Assembly (NCBI GenBank): GCA_038825775.1
Contig: JAWBOW010000018.1
Coordinates: forward strand, 1-15,947
Length of the DNA stretch: 15,947 bases
From: JAWBOW01 sp038825775
GTDB taxonomy: Archaea > Nanobdellota > Nanobdellia > Woesearchaeales > WAPY01
Direction: 5' to 3'
The notes beneath the pieces are model-generated. The model searched no databases and was not told the origin of the DNA. It saw only the letters and a list, made by a program, of their open reading frames with translations. How positions within the stretch are numbered: the first letter of the stretch is position 1; every line of letters begins with the position of its first letter. The position numbers and the translations under genes are program-made. Positions 12,439 through 15,947 of this stretch are shown here, one piece after another.

Positions 12439-12572
12439 TTAATTTTTTGTTATACTAAAAAATTAACATAAAATTTGTTTTTATTAACAATAATCTATGT
12501 TTATTTAAATAATTTTCTGTAACATAACTTAAAAAATTTTTATGCTCTCTTGTAGTTTCAAATCAAAAAGAG

Positions 12573-12588
12573 AAAGATTTAAATAAGA
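12573..12588 (+). promoter_or_regulatory. Promoter of the single-pass membrane protein gene
   Basis: AAAGATTTAAATAAGA, with TTTAAATA at 12578-12585, begins its TATA box 34 nt before the ATG at 12612. The 16-mer is identical to the promoter at 10265-10280. The start is expected to be leaderless or nearly so. Confidence 0.65.
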
Positions 12589-12611
12589 ATAAAGAAAAAA
12601 AGTTTTTAAAA

Positions 12612-13358
12612 ATGGGGGTTTTAGACAAAATAAAGGGCTTCTTTTTAGAAACAGAAGATGATAATGATGATGAGATAAGCACAAAAACGCTTATAATCCT
12701 TTTTATAATAGCAATTATAATGATTGCACTTCCTTATTTTTTATACCAAAGAAACAAGATTAAAGATAAGGAAATGGAGAGTTTAATAGAAGAAAATTTA
12801 CTAAATGAGGAAATTCAAAAACAAGAAATTCAAAGAGAAATCTCTAATTATGTCCCTCCAGAAGAACTTAAACAATGTATTGATTTTGTAGATATAGGAG
12901 CAAGGGCAAGTGAATTAACTCATCAGGGCTTAGGGGATTGGGAATACCAAAATTATAATAATCCTGGAAGTTATGGAGGACCTGATAATTATCGTGGCAG
13001 TAATGAAAATTGGAGAGATGCTCTTAATTGGGCAGGTGTTATTCTTGTTGTTCCTCCTGAAAAAAAGAAAGAAAATTTAACTTTAAAAATAAATGTTTGG
13101 GGCAATTCTTTTGGGATTGCTGACGAACTTGGAAAAGAAGCTATAAGGCCTCACAATATTCTTGTTGGTCATGATGGTTATTTTTGGCATCCCTTAGGAG
13201 AATTGTTAATAAGTGGAGAAAACAAGTACGAAACACACGAATACACCTTTAATAGTTCTTGGATTGAAGACAAACTTTATGTAAAGATTGAAATTCACGA
13301 AATAATAAAGAACAATAAAAAGTATGGTTTAACAGTTAATTGGATTTGTGTTTCTTAA
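12612..13358 (+). CDS. Single-pass membrane protein with coiled coil and extracytoplasmic domain
   Basis: A 248-residue protein not assigned to a family. The acidic cytoplasmic N-terminus (about 1-25, with EDDNDDE) is followed by one transmembrane helix (26-44, TLIILFIIAIIMIALPYFL). A charged coiled coil comes next (48-78, rich in Glu, Lys and Gln with Leu/Ile spacing). The extracytoplasmic domain (about 85-248) is rich in Trp, Tyr, Asn and Gly, with beta-like segments such as AGVILVVPPE and LTLKINVWGNSFG. It contains a single pair of cysteines, Cys89 and Cys246, near its two ends, which could form a disulfide. Aromatic and Asn/Asp content recalls carbohydrate-binding folds, but no catalytic motif is visible. 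It precedes the radical SAM genes by 66 nt on the same strand, but a T6 run follows its stop. Confidence 0.85.
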   Translation: MGVLDKIKGFFLETEDDNDDEISTKTLIILFIIAIIMIALPYFLYQRNKIKDKEMESLIEENLLNEEIQKQEIQREISNYVPPEELKQCIDFVDIGARASELTHQGLGDWEYQNYNNPGSYGGPDNYRGSNENWRDALNWAGVILVVPPEKKKENLTLKINVWGNSFGIADELGKEAIRPHNILVGHDGYFWHPLGELLISGENKYETHEYTFNSSWIEDKLYVKIEIHEIIKNNKKYGLTVNWICVS

Positions 13359-13359
13359 A

Positions 13360-13365
13360 TTTTTT
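13360..13365 (+). terminator. Oligo-T stretch after the membrane protein gene
   Basis: Six T residues begin 2 nt after the stop codon at 13358. Archaeal polymerase can release at such runs. The next gene has its own TATA-like element, so separate transcription is plausible. Confidence 0.3.
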
Positions 13366-13393
13366 GATAATAAAAATAAAAAAATATAGAAAG

Positions 13394-13404
13394 TTTTAAA
13401 AATA
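13394..13404 (+). promoter_or_regulatory. TATA-like element for the radical SAM/SPASM gene
   Basis: TTTTAAAAATA is preceded by GAAAG as a possible BRE and lies about 27 nt before the ATG at 13425. A GAGGT at 13413-13417 also lies 7 nt before the ATG. A transcript starting where the TATA predicts would not contain it, so the initiation mode is ambiguous. Confidence 0.45.
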
Positions 13405-13424
13405 TTACAATAGAGGTTTTTACA

Positions 13425-14591
13425 ATGAAAATTTCAAAACAAAAGATTATGCAATTATTTGGAATTTTGTCTGGAAAATATGCTTTAACAGGCCCTGATT
13501 CTGTTCAAATTGATTTGACAAACATGTGTAATAATAATTGTATTGGCTGCTGGTGTAATTCTCCGCTTTTAGAAGAAAAAGCAATGGAACCTTCTGCAAA
13601 ACAACAAACCCTAAGTTTTGAAATTCTAAAAAATTTGATAGACGATTTAAAAATTATGGGAACAAAAAGAGTTTTTCTTTGTGGTGGTGGAGAACCATTA
13701 ATGCATCCTAAAATAAAAGAAATAATTGAATATATTAAAAATAAAAAGATGATTTGTGCTTTAAACACAAATTTTACTCTTGTAAATGAAGAGCTTGCAA
13801 AATGGTTTGTTGATATTGGCTTAGATGAGCTCACAATAAGCTTGTGGGCTTCTAACCCAAAAACATATGAAAAAACACATCCCAACAAAACAAGTAATGA
13901 CTTCGAAAAAATAAGAAGAACGATTAAATTAATGCAAGATTATAAGAAAAAAGTTGGAAAGAAAAAACCTGTTGTTAAAATTTATAATGTCATATTTAAT
14001 TTAAATTATAAAGAAATAAAGGAAATGATTAACTTTGCAAGAAGTGTTAATGCTGAAATGATAGAATTTGCACCTTTAGATCCAATTCCAAAAAAAACAG
14101 ATGTTTTATTGTTAAATAAAAAACAAAGATTGGAATTATTAAAAGAAGTTAAAGAAATACTAATTGAAAAAAAGAATGGCAGGTATAAGAATTTAAATGT
14201 TTTAATAGAGAATTTTTATGAAAGAATTAAAAATGAAAATTCTGAGATAGGAGTTTATGATGATAAGGTTGTTGATGAGATTCCTTGTTATGTTGGTTGG
14301 GTTTTTGCAAGGATAATGGCTGATGGTAATGTAATACCGTGCTTAAAAGCACACAAAATGCCCTTAGGCAACATCTACAAAAAAAGCTTCAAAAAAATTT
14401 GGAACTCAAAAGAATATCAAGAATTCAGAAAAATGGCAGTCAATTTTAAAAAAACACATCCTTACTTTAAACTTATAGGCAACAATCCAAAATATGGTTG
14501 TTTTAGCAGTTGTGATAATATTTCGGACAACAAAAACATTTATAATAATATTTTGATAAAAATTTTTAGGGGTAAAATAAAAAAATTTTAA
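13425..14591 (+). CDS. Radical SAM protein with SPASM domain
   Basis: Radical SAM enzymes cleave SAM with a [4Fe-4S] cluster to start radical chemistry. The cluster motif CNNNCIGC (CxxxCxxC) uses Cys35, Cys39 and Cys42, with Cys44 right after. The SAM-binding GGGEP motif is at 87-91. The C-terminal SPASM domain shows CYVGWVFARIMADGNVIPC (Cys288, Cys306) and CFSSC (Cys359, Cys363), ligands for auxiliary clusters. SPASM enzymes most often modify ribosomal peptides or proteins, or sugars and lipids. No precursor peptide gene was recognised next to it. The N-terminal FGILSGKYALTGPDSVQIDLTN is typical of this group. It lies 59 nt before a second radical SAM gene, which suggests a shared pathway. 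The substrate is unknown. Confidence 0.93.
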   Translation: MKISKQKIMQLFGILSGKYALTGPDSVQIDLTNMCNNNCIGCWCNSPLLEEKAMEPSAKQQTLSFEILKNLIDDLKIMGTKRVFLCGGGEPLMHPKIKEIIEYIKNKKMICALNTNFTLVNEELAKWFVDIGLDELTISLWASNPKTYEKTHPNKTSNDFEKIRRTIKLMQDYKKKVGKKKPVVKIYNVIFNLNYKEIKEMINFARSVNAEMIEFAPLDPIPKKTDVLLLNKKQRLELLKEVKEILIEKKNGRYKNLNVLIENFYERIKNENSEIGVYDDKVVDEIPCYVGWVFARIMADGNVIPCLKAHKMPLGNIYKKSFKKIWNSKEYQEFRKMAVNFKKTHPYFKLIGNNPKYGCFSSCDNISDNKNIYNNILIKIFRGKIKKF

Positions 14592-14650
14592 ATACCAAAC
14601 AATAAAATCTTATTTGGGGGTAATAAAATAATTTTTATTTATAAGCAAAA

Positions 14651-15947
14651 ATGAAAGTATTATTAGCAAATCCTCCGTGGAGTTTTGGAAACAGAAAAGG
14701 CGTAAGGGCTGGAAGTAGATGGCCACATCTTAAAACTGTTGAAGAGGGAAATTACTTGCCTTATCCCTTCTTTCTTGGATACTCAAGTAGTTTGTTAAAA
14801 AATAATGGTTTTAAAGTTTTATTTATAGATGCTATTGCAGAAGACCTTTCTGTTGAAGAATTTTTAAAAAAGGTTAAAAACTTTAATCCTGATTTTATTT
14901 TAATTGAGGTCTCCACACCTTCTTTAGAAAACGACTTACAAATAATAAAAAGAATAAGAGAATTTTCAAAAGCCGCAATTTCAGTAGCTGGAATGGATTA
15001 TTCAATAAGAGATCCTGAGTTTTTAAAAAACCACAATTACATTGACTTTGTTCTTTATGGAGAATACGAATTCACACTTTTAGATACTCTTCAACACTTA
15101 AAGCAAAACAAAAGCTTGCACGAAGTCAAAGGTTTAATATATAGAGAAAAAGAAACTGGAAGAATAGTTGTTAATCCTCCAAGACCTTTAGAAGATATTA
15201 ATAAACTACCTTGGCCTGACAGGGAGAGTGTTCCAATATACAAGTATTTAGACGCTCCAGGAGAAATGCCATTACCTTGCGCTCAGGTTTTGGCTTCAAG
15301 GGGTTGTCCTTTTCAATGTATTTTTTGTGCTTGGCCTCAAATAATGTTTCATGGAAATAATTACAGAGTAAGAAATATTAAGGATGTTGTTGATGAGATG
15401 GAATTTCTTGTGAAAAAAATGGGCTTTAAATCAATTTATTTTGATGACGACACTTTTAACATTGGAAAGGAAAGGATGTTAGAATTTGCTAAAGAAGTAA
15501 AAAATAGAAATCTAAATGTGCCTTTCGCAATAATGGCCAGAGCCGATTTAATGGATGAAGAAATTCTAAGAGCTTTAAAAGAAGCCGGTCTTTTTGCTGT
15601 GAAGTATGGTGTTGAATCAGCAGACCAAAATTTACTTAACAATTGTGGAAAAAACATGGATATCAAAAAAGTTGAGGAAATAATAAAATTAACAAAGAGT
15701 TTAGGAATAAGAGTTCATTTAACTTTTACTTTTGGATTGCCAGGTGAAACAAAAGAAACTATAGAAAAAACAATAAGATTTGCTTTACAACAAGATCCTT
15801 TCACAGTTCAGTTTTCAATAACAACTCCATTCCCCGGAACAAAATACTTTAATTATTTAAAAGAAAAGAATGAATTAGTATATTCTAAAATGAGTGATTT
15901 TGATGGAAATTTTAAAGCGGTAATAAAAACAAAAGAATTAAGTCCTG
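14651..15947 (+). CDS. Cobalamin-binding-type radical SAM enzyme (5' part)
   Basis: The frame starts MKVLLANPPW at 14651 and runs off the window after 432 complete codons, so the C-terminus is missing. Residues 1-150 form a B12-binding-like Rossmann domain (FLGYSSSLLKNNGFKVLFIDA, then DFILIEVSTPS and DFVLYGEYEFTLLD). The usual cobalamin-ligand DxHxxG is not present at the expected place, where the sequence is DAIAED. The linker PPRPLEDINKLPWPDRE (176-192) is characteristic of the BchE/HpnP-like group. The radical SAM core has ASRGCPFQCIFC with Cys219, Cys223 and Cys226, and later YFDDDTFN and TFGLPGETKET. Members methylate or rearrange lipids, cofactors and sugars; no specific substrate can be read. 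It probably belongs with the preceding SPASM gene. Confidence 0.92.
   Translation, partial: MKVLLANPPWSFGNRKGVRAGSRWPHLKTVEEGNYLPYPFFLGYSSSLLKNNGFKVLFIDAIAEDLSVEEFLKKVKNFNPDFILIEVSTPSLENDLQIIKRIREFSKAAISVAGMDYSIRDPEFLKNHNYIDFVLYGEYEFTLLDTLQHLKQNKSLHEVKGLIYREKETGRIVVNPPRPLEDINKLPWPDRESVPIYKYLDAPGEMPLPCAQVLASRGCPFQCIFCAWPQIMFHGNNYRVRNIKDVVDEMEFLVKKMGFKSIYFDDDTFNIGKERMLEFAKEVKNRNLNVPFAIMARADLMDEEILRALKEAGLFAVKYGVESADQNLLNNCGKNMDIKKVEEIIKLTKSLGIRVHLTFTFGLPGETKETIEKTIRFALQQDPFTVQFSITTPFPGTKYFNYLKEKNELVYSKMSDFDGNFKAVIKTKELSP

Noticed and set aside
13505..13888. 127-residue minus-strand ORF opposite the SPASM enzyme gene
   Set aside because: It is antisense to the radical SAM motif region and has no recognisable content.
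15436..15666. 76-residue minus-strand ORF near the right end
   Set aside because: It is antisense to the cobalamin-type radical SAM gene, which continues open to the window edge.

Overview
The window looks like the chromosome of a small-genome archaeon, most likely a DPANN-type lineage (Woesearchaeota/Pacearchaeota-like); that placement is inference. The evidence is an archaeal/eukaryotic-type ribosomal protein uS7, a diphthamide-synthesis protein (Dph2), TATA-box promoters placed about 25-33 nt upstream of many start codons (leaderless transcripts), very high A+T content and dense packing of short genes. The Hsp70 machinery (DnaK, DnaJ, GrpE) is of bacterial type, as in many archaea that acquired it by transfer. 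No rRNA, tRNA, CRISPR array or insertion sequence was recognised.

Region 1 (1-1868): the 3' end of an unrecognised plus-strand gene, then a convergent short Dph2-family gene that lacks the usual N-terminal domain. A probable 50-residue ORF follows, divergent from a stand-alone rps7 gene with a clear promoter and a hairpin/oligo-T end.

Region 2 (2046-10114, all minus strand): a long protein-quality-control block. In transcription order it reads hsp20, grpE, a YkgJ-like Cys-cluster protein, a small PIN-like protein, dnaK, nagB (glucosamine-6-phosphate deaminase), an HD-domain protein, dnaJ, a membrane site-2-type metalloprotease and an RNase H-fold exonuclease. The bacterial order grpE-dnaK-dnaJ is preserved, but four unrelated genes sit between its members. 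Upstream of hsp20 is a perfect 14-bp inverted repeat around the predicted transcription start, the best candidate here for a heat-shock operator. hsp20, dnaK, the small PIN-like gene and the secreted-protein gene have good Shine-Dalgarno sites, whereas most other genes look leaderless, so two modes of translation initiation appear to coexist.

Region 3 (10303-15947): a small CARF-like Rossmann protein divergent from hsp20, then an envelope-linked group. This comprises a secreted/membrane protein with Ig-like repeats and a DUF11-like tail on the far side of its membrane helix (minus strand), a single-pass membrane protein with a coiled coil and a compact extracytoplasmic domain, a radical SAM/SPASM enzyme, and the first 432 codons of a cobalamin-binding-type radical SAM enzyme that runs off the end. 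Together the last genes suggest, without proving, modification of an envelope component or peptide.
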